Made by a program: the position numbers and the translations under genes. From Lithospermum erythrorhizon (lineage: Eukaryota > Streptophyta > Magnoliopsida > Boraginales > Boraginaceae), in assembly GCA_019722365.1 (NCBI GenBank), contig JADFUC010000954.1, positions 1,302,001 to 1,366,000 on the forward strand: a DNA stretch of 64,000 nt, in the 5' to 3' direction. Below are positions 10,551 to 21,499 of the stretch, piece after piece; position 1 is the first letter of the stretch, and each line of letters begins with the position of its first letter. The notes beneath the pieces were generated by a model, which was not told where the DNA came from, did no database searches, and worked only from the letters and a program-made list of their open reading frames with translations.

Positions 10551-12888
10551 GTAGCATTTCAATTCTACAAAAGAATAAGTATGTAAAAAGCAGCGGTTTG
10601 CTTGATCTATAAATGTCAAACACTTACAAAATAAATTATAAATAATACGATACTCAAATCTCACAAAATGTATTAGTATGCAAGATTTACTATATTGAAA
10701 TTTCAAAAAGCGGAAACAACTGCGTACATTTTTGAAAAGCCAACATAGCAATTAGGTTAACTAACCAATTATGTAAACACGACATAACTCTTGCTTGACA
10801 ATTAAACCAACTTATTGCTTGAAATGATCATCACGAAGCCCATAGCGTTAGTGAAATCACTTCCAACATGATCCAATTGCCATACTAGATCCGCGATGCT
10901 AGTACACTGCCCGTGGCGGTGTGTCCGATTGAGCGATGATAAGTTTCCACTGACTTTAAAATTGGTTTGATACGAGTGCTTAAATTTTATGGTGAGATTC
11001 ATATTATTTGATTAATTATTTAACATGTTATATATCAGATACTCAAGTAATATGCACATCATAAAAAATAAAACAAATAATACACATTTAGGAGATATAT
11101 GATATGACCCTAAAAAATACAAATAATAAACCTATTCTGGCGCTTATCCAAAGCGCTTGATCTTGTATTCTTGACTTTTGAAAACTTCTGGTGACATGGT
11201 GGTGGAGCATGCATCTTGATGCCTCCTCGGGTTATGCGGGTTGTTGCCAACTTGACTAAGGCAATGGCGGGCTTGGTGGGTAAGAAACAAAATAAATAAA
11301 ATAAAATATTTCAGCCAATTAGGTGTACAATAGATAAGCGGTTCGCGGAACCGTATTTCAAAAAATACAACTAAGAGTCATGTCAATATATCCCTCTTCA
11401 TTCCGTTACAATATATAATAAATTGAAACACATAAACTATGCATTTAATATATATTAAATGAAATTGCAGTTAAATGATTCATGAATGTTATTAAGCGAG
11501 TTTAATGCTATTAAGTATGAAATAAATACGTCATTAATACATAATAAACATGAACTTAATACACAATAAATACATAATCAATTATATAATAAAATTTCAA
11601 TAAACATAATTATGAGGTTGAGGTTAAAACTTCTCGATCAATTCAAATTTTAAATACATGATTAGCAATCATATTGAAACTTTCCATTTTTGAATTATTC
11701 AAATCGAGAAATCAATAACAAATATACAATTTAAATGTGATAGGAAATTAATTCAAAATTGATTCTCATAATTATATTCATGAAATATATATATTATTAA
11801 AATGCATTAATAAATATATATATATATTTTGTGTTCAATAGTTATTACAATAACTATTTCATTTATACAATAAAATAATTATTACAATAATCATTTCATA
11901 TAAATATAATAAGATAAAACTAGCAAGTTTTTATCTAAACATATTTATATTTTAACTAGAGATTGTTACCATGATTATATCCTCAAATAAATATATTTAT
12001 AAAAGGATAAATAATGAAAAGAATTATTGAATTAAACTTATTATCATTAAAATTGATAATTACAATTATCATAGCAATAAATGATAATAAATACTACACC
12101 GAAATTACTAATTTTAAAAAGCGGATTAGGGTTTTGTAACTTGACAAAATCCGATGAAAAACAGCGACGGTGACCGGCCTCCGCCTTGATCTCAGGATGA
12201 CTCTGCCTTGAAAGCAATTTGGTCAGATCGAGAGAGCCGCTTCCATGACCGGAGCGTCCGTTTGGCCACGGACGGTACACGGAGAACCGCCCGGAAGGTC
12301 GCGCCTCCATTTCACAAAAATTCCAGTTTTTTTGATTTAATTCAAATGTTTGGAAACTTGAAGGCCTTAAGAAACATATCCAAAACTTACGAAATTTTGC
12401 GAGACATTCAGCAATTTTCTTAACGTTTTCAATTGGAATTTTTGTAAAAAAAATTTTTAAAATTAATTATACAATAGCTTATTCCATAAATCGAAATTGT
12501 TTTGGGATACTTAAAAATCAAAAATTATGAAATTTTTAAGAAATACTTTTGGTCCCCTCTGGAATGTAGACAAAAATTGGTGAAATTTTTAGAATATTTT
12601 AAACACCTCAAATCCAATAAAAATGTTTAGATTTTAATCAAAATATGTTTAAAAACCCTTTCAATTCATGAAACACAAATCTAAATTCAAATCATCAAAA
12701 TTAATAATATGATGAACTTAAAAACAATATAGAATACATATTTATTCATGAATCAATTTTTCATAACATATATTCATGGTCAAGAATATATAATATGAAA
12801 ATCGATATAAAATGTGTTTATATAACAAATTATATATAAATGTAATCGAAATTATACAATTTAAACACATGCTTTCATGATGCGAATT
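10551..12888 (-). other. Leader region of Copia copy 1
   Basis: No coding sequence is recognisable in this long AT-rich stretch between gag and the 5' LTR. Part of it corresponds in reverse orientation to the leaders of copies 2 and 3. Examples are 'aaccctaa' (near 12130 reversed), 'atccttttataaat' (12000 reversed), and the region at 11030-11110 matching 36960-37060 ('tatgacccta', 'atgtgcat'). A degenerate tRNA-Met type primer-binding site lies at about 12873-12886, next to the LTR end. Confidence 0.5.
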
Positions 12889-13475
12889 TGTTGGAAAATT
12901 ACCTTGACTTTATTCATAACAAAATAAACAAATGCAACCAAGATCGAATAAATGTATAATAACGAATTACGAAAAACATACACGATATAATTCATACACG
13001 TATGAATACGAGTACTTACAAGCGTGGCGGAATGATGAACTTTGTCTCCCGAATCATAAGTTAAATTCCTCGGCGCCTCTCCAGAGTGAAATGCCTCGAA
13101 TTAGTCGGCGAGGCGGTTTGAATCTGCGATTGAGCGTGCTAGAATCTGAGCAATTGGACAGAATTTGAGTAAAAAATTTGACTTCAAATCCCAAAGGGAG
13201 AGAGGGAGAGGCGGCCGAAATATATTTTAGGGAGAGCATGAGAGAGAAATGAAATTCTTAGGTTTTTTCATTTCATTTTTTCATATATATAGTCACTTTT
13301 TTGGTTTTTCGATTGAATAAGAACGGCTTCGTTTGATAAATAGTTAACTTCGTTAAGCCGTTAACTAACTTGTACTTAACGAGTAAGTAACTTAACAAGT
13401 TACTAATAAGCTTCCCTCGTTAAAGCTTCAATTGAAATAACAATTTAATTGATTCGGTATTGTCAATTTAAGCGG
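12889..13475 (-). repeat. Partial 5' LTR of Copia copy 1
   Basis: On the - strand the repeat ends …TTTTCCAACA at 12889, as in the LTR ending at 56270. It contains a TATA-like 'gactatatatatg' (about 13281-13293) and the block 'aacttgttaagttacttac' shared with the 3' LTR at about 5280-5300. Homology to the 3' LTR stops near 13475, so the upstream U3 is missing. The two LTRs have lost opposite halves. Confidence 0.65.
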
Positions 13476-14740
13476 AGGTAAGTAACTAATGGACTTTTGT
13501 GTCAATCGATCAGCCAATGACTTCGTTTGGAGCTAGCGGCTGGAAGGATGTGAAAGCAATTTGTTTGGAGGTGGCGAAGGGCGAGGTTGAGGCTTCGTTT
13601 GAGTAGCGACTTACTATGAGCTCGAGCTTAGCACCGGAGGATTCGCTCGGCCACGGAAGGCTCCCTCAACAACGAAGGTGGGGAGAATTTGAACACCCAG
13701 GCTTCGCTTCGGCACCGGAGGTTCGCTACGGCCTTGATCGACTTAGGCGATTAAGACTAGTTAGTGGATCAACACTTGGCGAGTCGACTACAGATCAACG
13801 CCGTATATCCTTGCCCCGCCGGTCCTTCGTTGAGATCAATCTCGAAGGAGGGATGCAATAGCTATTATAATGTAACTATTATACTTCATCATTTGAAATG
13901 GTGGAGGTAGAGCATATTCCAATTCCCTCGTGACGGCGCCAATGATGAAGCATTGAACTTTTAGTTACCTGATGATGACGTGCCCCTTAATGAGAGGCCA
14001 TCCGAAGCTCCTGTCCAAGAAGGCACGCAATCCTCCGATTACACTCAGAGCGTCAGCGTTAGTCAATGTGTATAGGCATGCAAAATATAATATAGATTGG
14101 AATCTCGTCACCTTTGTTTGAGACTTAGTTTATAAGTGAAAAGAGTGATCTCTTTCATGTTGTAAGTGATGTGGGAGAAAGTTCTGCCTTCTCCTCTTAT
14201 CATTTGGAATGGTTTAAGCCGTAAAGTCTAAATGCTGAGGAGAAATTTCATGTAATCGCCCATGCTTGTCAGATTCGGCGATCTTTATATCTATGAAAAA
14301 CTCTCCGTATATAGTTTCTGTTGATATATAATTTGCCCATATATTCTCCAGGTATCCAACCCAAAATTCTGGTGGTTTTGGCGGATTTCATACCCATATT
14401 TTTATGTTATATCACATACCACATATTAAACGAATATTGCAAAGTACACAACAGATCTTGAAGAATTACTTGTATTATAAGAACTATACTCAAATTTTTA
14501 TAAATAAAGTAGATGCCAACAAATACTGCCAAGGAACAGAACCATATTCCACAATTGATAGTCCAGGAAAACTGAGAAATTATTCTTGATCAAAAGTAAA
14601 GCAACACTAAACACATTTATTTTATTAAAAATGTGACAAAAGCATTATTCTGTTCAAATTATTCATTGGAAGTCAAATTTCCACTACTCACTATTCCCTT
14701 TTTATACACGAACCACAATGATCATTTTTCACTGTGAAAA
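13476..14740. other. Unassigned, probably repetitive sequence
   Basis: A GC-richer patch (13500-14050) with many CG dinucleotides gives way to AT-rich sequence. An 81-codon frame at 13616-13861 has no family signature that I can name. The stretch 'ggcgccaatgatgaagcattgaac' near 13940 and the 'gtcagcgttagtc' area near 14050 look like repeated plant transposon DNA, but I cannot assign the class. Confidence 0.35.
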
Positions 14741-14767
14741 ATTTGACTGATCGAAACCTTGTTTACA

Positions 14768-15763
14768 ATGTACAAATCTATACATATGGCCAACCAAGGC
14801 AACATAAAAATGGCAATGGTTGCACCTCAAATAGCTATTGTAAGCCCATTGTTCTGTGTCCCATATCCTGTTGAGCTCAATGTTGTGAGAAAGATGGTTA
14901 CCTTAAGGGACTCTAACTTTGCTGTAGTAGATGTTAATGGGAATGTAATCTTCAAATTGAAGGGGAAGTATCTTAGTCTTCATGATCGTCGTGTTCTGCT
15001 TGATGCAACTGGACTTCCCATACTCTCTCTAAGGCAAAAGGTAAGTGATCACTAACAAAATAAGAGCATGCTATCTAAAGCCGTTGCATACAATCCGACC
15101 CTCCTTATCCCGCTTAGGCAGAAACCTATTAAAAACATTGACACATGTTGTTGGCAAACTCGTTTGTATCAATACTATCGTCCTTTATGTGTAACGGTTC
15201 GTTTGGATGGAGGTGACGATAAATTTAAAAAATTAAACTAGATGCTTGAACCATTCTATGCACTCAAGAAACCTTATTTTCAGTGCAAGGAAGTCTTCTC
15301 TCATCCAATTCAGGACAGAATTAAATGTGTTTTTGGCTAAGAACAAATCAGAACATCTTTATGATTTCAAAGTCATAGGCAGTTGGCTTGAGAAATCTTG
15401 TGTAATATTTTCTGGAGACTCTACCATAATTGGACAGGTACAAGCAACATGTTCCTTAACCCCCTTATCTTTTACTAATCTTGATTTCACACCTACTCTT
15501 TGTTTTATCTACTTTTTTACCTTTTTAAAGTTAACATACGGGGTTTTGAACCCTCGACTTATATCCTTACAAACGAGTGTCTAACGACAACAAATCTTAT
15601 GTAAGTTCTTATGAAAATGCAGATGCATAGGAAACACACAGTGGAAAGTGTTGCTCTAGGCAAGGATACATTCTCCGTAACAGTTACTCCGGGCATTGAT
15701 TACGCGTTCGTGGTTGCCCTCGTAGCCATACTCAATGAGATCCATGAGAGTGGACATGACTGA
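14768..15763 (+). CDS. LURP-one-related (LOR) protein, exon 2 apparently damaged
   Basis: Three coding blocks match the LOR/Tubby-like-C family, small proteins with a tubby-like beta-barrel; one Arabidopsis member is linked to pathogen response. Exon 1 (14768-15040) encodes 'VVDVNGNVIFKLKGKYLSLHDRRVLLDATGLPILSLRQK' in two consecutive motifs, followed by donor GTAAGT. The exon 2 body runs to 15437 ('DFKVIGSWLEKSCVIFSGDS', donor GTACAA). Exon 3 (15623-15763) encodes 'MHRKHTVESVALGKDTFSV' and ends TGA. The ATG at 14768 is the first in frame; the ATG at 14786 is an alternative. The start of exon 2 is abnormal: after the expected acceptor (…ctag, 15241) the frame is wrong, and the usual 'HSRWQVFRG' segment is cut to 'MHSR' fused to 'NLIFSARKSS'. 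An in-phase acceptor at 15293 would keep the frame but give a shortened protein of about 185 residues. Pseudogene or alternative splicing cannot be separated here. Confidence 0.8.
15083..15160 (+). repeat. SINE 3'-end fragment in LOR intron 1
   Basis: 'gcatacaatccgaccctcc' followed by 'ccgcttaggcagaaacct' and a 'catgttgttgg' tail parallels the SINE at 62569-62808 (gcgtactatccgaccctccc … taggcgggagcct … catgttgatgttg). Only the 3' part is recognisable. It lies in sense orientation within the first intron, close upstream of the damaged exon 2. Confidence 0.6.
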
Positions 15764-16190
15764 TATGGCCATACATAGATTTCAGTCTCTATGAAATTAT
15801 ATATGGAGGGACATGTTTTTGTTCCTTTAATTTTAGTCATGCAACTTTTCAATTTACTACTGTCCAATAATAAGTAACTAGTTTATTTGGCACAGACAAT
15901 AATTGTGCATTGTAATAATTATTAAATAAAAATTTTAATTTTAATAATTCTAATAAAATATTAGTTATCATCTATCATATAAAAAATTTCATTTAAATAA
16001 AGGGTCAAATGTTAAACATATAAAGGGTCAAGTGTTAAATTAAAAAATCATCATGCATTGAAAATAACTTTCATTTTGTTAGAAATTGACACATGATATA
16101 TTTCATTAAGCATTTAGACTTTACCATGCTCTCACTTTATAATATACTATAGATAAGTACTATACATCTCAATTGCACCCTTTGGCAATA
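15764..16190. other. LOR 3' flank, AT-rich, no gene
   Basis: 3' UTR and flank of the LOR gene. A plausible poly(A) context ('aataaaaattttaat', 15923) is present. 'aaagggtcaaatgttaaa' and 'aaagggtcaagtgttaaa' (about 15999-16040) form a short direct repeat. No other feature is seen. Confidence 0.5.
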
Positions 16191-16841
16191 CAATAAAAAC
16201 TCTATAAATTAATATCACTGGGACCAACAAGAAATTTATTAATTTAGAAAGTTATTAATTTATAAATAAATTAATAATTTATCAATTAAAAAAGTTTTTT
16301 AACAAAATGAGCACATGTACATTAAATTGTTTGTTGAATTTATTAAGATTGATCTGAAAGATGTAAAAGATATCAGAAGATAGTTAAATACAAGAAGATA
16401 ATAAGAAAATAAGACAATTTCCAAGACACGGCTACTTCCGTGATTCTTTGGAACTGGCATTTAAAAGAAAAACACTTTTAGGGTCTAAAACTCTTCAAAG
16501 TTCAAATGTTATGTTACATTCAAAAACACAACAATTTAACTATTGGATACCAAGAAAATTAAAGATAAACTCGAACAAGATTTGAACTTTAAAATAAAAG
16601 AAACAACTATAAATTCATATTTTCATTAAGTTGTAATAATTATTTTTTCAATTTCTAAGAATTATTAATTTCTCATTTTTTTGGGTCCTGTATTATAACA
16701 AGATTTTCCAAAAAAATTATTTATTTTATTATTTTATCGATTTTTGTACTTTTTTTAACTGGCCCAAATAAGAAGCGAATAAATTTAATTATTTTAGAAA
16801 GTTTACTCATTTATCGAGTATTGATTTATAGAGTTTTACTG
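16191..16841. mobile_element. Non-autonomous DNA transposon with ~24-bp TIRs
   Basis: The left end CAATAAAAACTCTATAAATT and the reverse complement of the right end (CAGTAAAACTCTATAAATCA) are imperfect terminal inverted repeats, about 651 bp apart. Further matches extend inward ('taatttagaaag' on the left, 'attttagaaag' on the right). The CAGTAAAACTCTATAAAT start is one I recall from hAT-like plant elements. A clear 8-bp target duplication is not visible and there is no coding capacity. Confidence 0.65.
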
Positions 16842-17049
16842 TAGTTTATTTTGTATCATCAACTCATTGTACTTGTTGCAGCACATAATATTGGGTTGTT
16901 TGTGTATAAAAATCATTTTCTAAAGGCAATTTGGTCAAGGACTCAAGGCATGCTAGACACTAGACAGACACAATCGGCTTGAAACCCATTTTTCAAGACT
17001 AATTCATTTAGCCCCATTTAGGTAGGTTAAACTGTTGCTAGTCGTAGCT

Positions 17050-20000
17050 CCAACGAACTGCCCGCCCATTAAGTGAACGAATCGGGCCGGCCCCGTAACA
17101 TAGTTCGACGGCCTTATCCAGCTAATTAATCGGTCGCTAAGAGAATAACAGTCCCTACTCGACTAATGCATCTCAGTCATCCTCAAGAACAACCTAGGCA
17201 TAAAACTACTCCATGTGAAAATAGAGTCACCAGAAAGTCAGAAAGTGAATAAACATCACGTAAGTTAACCCACTCATCATACAAACAAGGATAATTCAAG
17301 TCCCTTACCTATTTAAAGACTATATACCTCAAGAGTTATATTTTATATGTTACTCACCATAATATAAATCTTTCCTTAATGGTTTTCCAACTAACACCGA
17401 TAAACCCACACCCCGGCCAAACAAACTTACCTCACAAGACGCCTTTAATCACAAGAGATATCTCCCCATTTGTTATTCTTTCAAAGCATAGCTAATTCCG
17501 ATATAATATACAATCTAAACATACCACAACTCAACATTTCACAACTCAAATCCAATTATCTTTAGTTCACCCTCGAAAGTGCTACTCCCCAATTATAGTC
17601 ATACACCTCCTACTTACATCTCCGAATGTTTATCATAAGAACCTCCAAATCGCTTCATTATCTTAATACAACCGGAAAGCAACGATATCTTAAATCAAGA
17701 TAACTCTCAAGACGGAATTATTCATCAAATTCTTCATTTGGGCTTCAATGGAACTTATTCTCAACGATATCAATGTCGTAGCTTAGATCATAACTTATAT
17801 ACTATCACGCTCAATCCAACTTTCCACTATATATAAAATATCATCAACATCATCTATAGATGAAATATGAACGCCGTTTATAATTTTAATATCTAATGCC
17901 CTCATTCAAAAGTTATCTCAACCATTAACCAACTCAACTTTAACCTTAAAGGATGTAGAACGCTTTAATACCACAACCTAGGATCCACAAGAAAATCTCA
18001 TAATATTATCAATAAACAAATCAAACCTAATTCGACATAATTTCATCAAGGCAACATCTAGTATAATCAAAGACAATATCCATAACCAATAAATAAGTCA
18101 TAAAACAGTCATACAACACCATAGAAAATTTAAACAACATGTCAAGATATAATACAAAGTCTCAATAAGGCACACCATCACCCAGAATAAAATCACAGAG
18201 ACTCAACAACGACTATAACTCTAGTCATCAAACCATCTATCTCTCATATCTCCACAACTATACCAACCTCTAATGCGCATATGCTCAATCCGTCTACCTG
18301 CAGGAATGGACCAATCGCTAATAAACACCGCTCTTATACCGAAGTATAAGGCCAACACCAACAATGCACACAACAAAGTGATAATAGATCTCATTAATCG
18401 CATCTATACCAAAGTATAAGGCCAACACCGACAATGCACATAGCAAAGGATAGATCTCACTAATCGGTGACCTCTATACCGAAGTATAAGGCCAACACCG
18501 ATAATGCACATAGCAAAGTGGGATAATAGATCTCACAATCGCATTCTTATACCAAGTATAAGGCCAACAGCGTCACATATCCTGCAAGGAAGGAGAGTCA
18601 CCTAACCCCTAATCATCCCAACTATAGGGTCATATCCTAATACTCAAGTCACCTCAAAGTCACGTATAACTCCAACCAACACCTCCCAACAACCAACTAC
18701 TCTATTCCCAAACAATATCAAAGCACACAGCTAAAACATCTCACAATCATAAATCAATCAGAACCGCCGACAAGGCCACAGACATACAAAAGTGCCGACA
18801 AGGCCATTATAACTTAAATGCCGATGCCACGTAACACAAGAAATGTAAGTTGAGAGTTCAAGCTATTACTTACCTCAAGAAAAATCTTCAAAGCCAATGT
18901 AAATACAATCACATAATCATAAGTATCATGGCTCACACAAATGAATCACACCTTAATCATACAACAATGACAAGTATACTATTCTCACATAATCATACCA
19001 CAATGATACGTTTCACACAATTTAAAGATTTAATGTAGCAATCTGCGGAGATAAGTACTCACCTCGGTTAGCAATAAAGTGAAACGCCCCGCCTAATCAC
19101 CCATCCAAGTGCCTTTCCCACGCCTCCTCGCCTAATCAAAAACACCCTAAATTACAATTACTACCGCAACAATTTTAACTCCTTATCTTAATTAAATTTC
19201 TCGAATTTTTCAACCCATTTTTAGTTTTTCAAGGCAAATTAACAATTTAAGTATAGATTGCTAATTATGTTTCAAAGACTATTAAAATGACGAATTTCAA
19301 CTATCCCGACTAAATCCCATAATCGGTCAACACCTTAACCAAAATACTAACATTTTCAACCAATTTCAATCAACCCAAAATATCAACTTTTCCAACTAAC
19401 TAAACCCATTTCTAACAACCTTTATCCTCAAAACCCAATTACTACTCAAACCTACTAAAACTAATTTCAACATAATACCTCCAATATTATAAAAGTCCAA
19501 ACTTAATTCTCAAAACAACTAAATTCATTCCAAAACAACTATATTAATCTCCAACAACATACTTTTTTAACATTTTTACATTTTTCTTCAAAGTCAACGA
19601 AAAGTCAACTATCCATCTCAACACATTTCTAATTCCAATAAACAAGTATTACTACCTTAATACCACAATCTAAGTTTATTTATAATTTATACTATTTTAA
19701 ATCCCAAAACTCAAAGTCAACCCAAATCACAAAAAGTCAACATCCTCAAAACATCAAGAAATACTCATCCAAACTCCTAACTTTAACTCAAAAACAACTA
19801 ATTTAAGGCCTAAGAATCGTTTATAGCAATAAATTCAAAAATACAACGGAAGAAGAAGGCCAGTTGTGTTGGTTTTGTGTTTCAGTCTTCGGGTCAAGTT
19901 TACGGGTTTAACGGGTCGTCTAATAGCTTTTATGTGGTGAAACCCCGCTGCTTTAAATTAATCGATACTTCTCGCTTTTAACTTAACTCCGACAACCAAC

Positions 20001-20209
20001 TTCCAAACATTACATTTATATTACCATCCAACTAATATCATTACTATCCGACTAGAACTTTAAAATTCTCAATACCAAAATGTACTACCAACCAAATCCA
20101 ATTCGTTGTATTTTCAACTATTCAACTTCAAAATTTTTTATTTCTCCTCGAAATAACCGAGCAACTAGTATACTATTACAGTAATATTAGGACGGAACGG
20201 GTTATTACA
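17050..20209 (-). repeat. Probable Ty3/gypsy-type LTR or LTR-derived block
   Basis: Read on the - strand, the block starts TGTAATAACCCGTTCC at 20209, which resembles the start of many plant Ty3/gypsy (Tekay/Del-like) LTRs. It contains a segment near 18290-18230 ('ggtccattcctgcaggta', then 'gttgtggagatatgagag') of the kind found in those LTRs. The + strand is extremely G-poor through 19321-19790. The distal (left) end cannot be defined and no gag-pol is seen, so it may be a solo or truncated LTR. The class call rests on recall. Confidence 0.45.
18335..18570. repeat. ~70-bp tandem repeat, 3+ copies, inside the LTR-like block
   Basis: The string TATACC(G/A)AAGTATAAGGCC starts at 18335, 18405 and 18475, with a slightly altered copy at 18548. 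The periods are 70, 70 and 73 bp. Each unit continues 'aacacc…aatgcacat/c…caaag…tagatctca'. The copies differ by small indels, so the array is old but unmistakable. Confidence 0.85.
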
Positions 20210-20909
20210 GTACCACGTTTACAACTATTATAATATTTTTTTTTGCCTAAACGATACCACGCTGAATTTCACGCGCATCAAGCTTCAACCTTTAAAATTT
20301 GGTTAAAATTGAACAAATAACATTTGCTTAAAATTGAACAAATAACATTTCTAATGAAATAACTTTTTATTAATACTTCAAAGAGCTTATTTTAAGATAC
20401 ATGCATTTTCTCGCAAGCATTCATACTGCATAAACGTGACAACGCATCACAATACAATGATTACGCTCACCCTTTCTGTGATGAAACCTAAAAGTTACAA
20501 AGTCACCAACTAAGTTAGGGGTTGTGACGCCCACAAATTTAGGGTCCACCCATCCGTGTAGTAAACATGGTGTGTTTCGTCGCCATCCTCGGACCTTTCA
20601 TTTTCGATTTCACGCCATACAAATTGCCATCAATGCCTAAATTTTACAATCACCTTGTAAAAAAAGTTGACACCTTGGAACAAAGGCGGGAGGTAGCTTG
20701 ATTTTTTCGGGCGTTGGATCTTAAGGGATAACCTTGAAGAATACTAATGGCACTCTCTCCGAATTTCTTCTTGGAGGCATAGTGAACTTGTGATTTATGA
20801 ACTTGTTATTAAGTTTATACTTATGGCTCAGGAACTTGTGAATTGTGATTATTAAACATGAAAAATGGTCTATTTATGTATTGAAGAAAATATTTCCGCA
20901 TTACTATAT

Positions 20910-21226
20910 GATACAAACGGTATACCTTTAAATGGAACGGTATCCCTGCACTATAACGGATAGCTATCAGCCTATCGCAGAGCAAACGCAGTACCGCTTT
21001 CATGAAACGGTACTAATGCTAATGTTCAAATCTAATTACTTATATGAAATTTTATGATCAGACGGGGTACCGTTTGAATTAAACGGTACCACGCTAGTTT
21101 CCAACGGCTACTTTTTATGAAATTGTATGATCACCCGGGGTACCGTTTGGTTGAGACGGTACCCCGTTTGTTCCAAACGATATAATTGGACCTAAAGTGG
21201 TACCGTTTCATCTAAACAGTACCACG
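20910..21226 (+). repeat. Subterminal hairpin array with AAACGG motifs (left)
   Basis: Three consecutive short palindromes occur at 21066-21090 (GGTACCGTTT-N5-AAACGGTACC, perfect), 21137-21165 (GGGGTACCGTTT-N5-AGACGGTACCCC, one mismatch) and 21197-21225 (GTGGTACCGTTT-N5-AAACAGTACCAC, one mismatch). Weaker copies stand at about 20914-20940 and 20985-21005. All have 5-nt loops. The half-site contains AAACGG, the hexamer known as the binding motif of maize Ac transposase in its subterminal regions. The array lies between the putative left end and the transposase start. Confidence 0.75.
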
Positions 21227-21499
21227 TTTGGTCCTTGCAATACCATCCTTCATTTCACAACCTACAAATGAAAAGCTCTATAAAAGGGGACAACACCTCC
21301 CTTCATTTCTCACAACTCACAATCATTCTTAAGCAATCTCAAAGAAACAACAATCACTTTCTAAGTAATTACAATATTCATTACTTGTTTGGTTTTTGGG
21401 CTTGCTCGTTGTAATCAACAATCTTACCTTACTCCATCTCCGATCCGGTATTATCTATCAACTTTTTATAAATTTTGATATTTTTTTTCTTCTAAATTA

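Larger units (their letters stand above)
5159..13475 (-). mobile_element. Copia LTR retrotransposon, copy 1 (decayed)
   Basis: A Ty1/Copia-type element read right to left. The order is partial 5' LTR (12889-13475), degenerate primer-binding site, about 2-kb leader, gag, protease, GAG-pre-integrase/integrase, RT, RNase H, 3' untranslated segment and partial 3' LTR (5159-5754). The domain order PR-INT-RT-RH is diagnostic of Copia. Pol is broken by many frameshifts and stops, so the copy cannot be autonomous. Its pre-integrase segment is nearly identical at the protein level to the copy at 38.7 kb, so both belong to one family. The ~7.1-kb interior is long for Copia, which suggests further small insertions. 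Confidence 0.8.

Noticed and set aside
13616..13861. 81-codon frame in a GC-richer patch
   Set aside because: No domain or homologue recognised, and the surroundings look repetitive.
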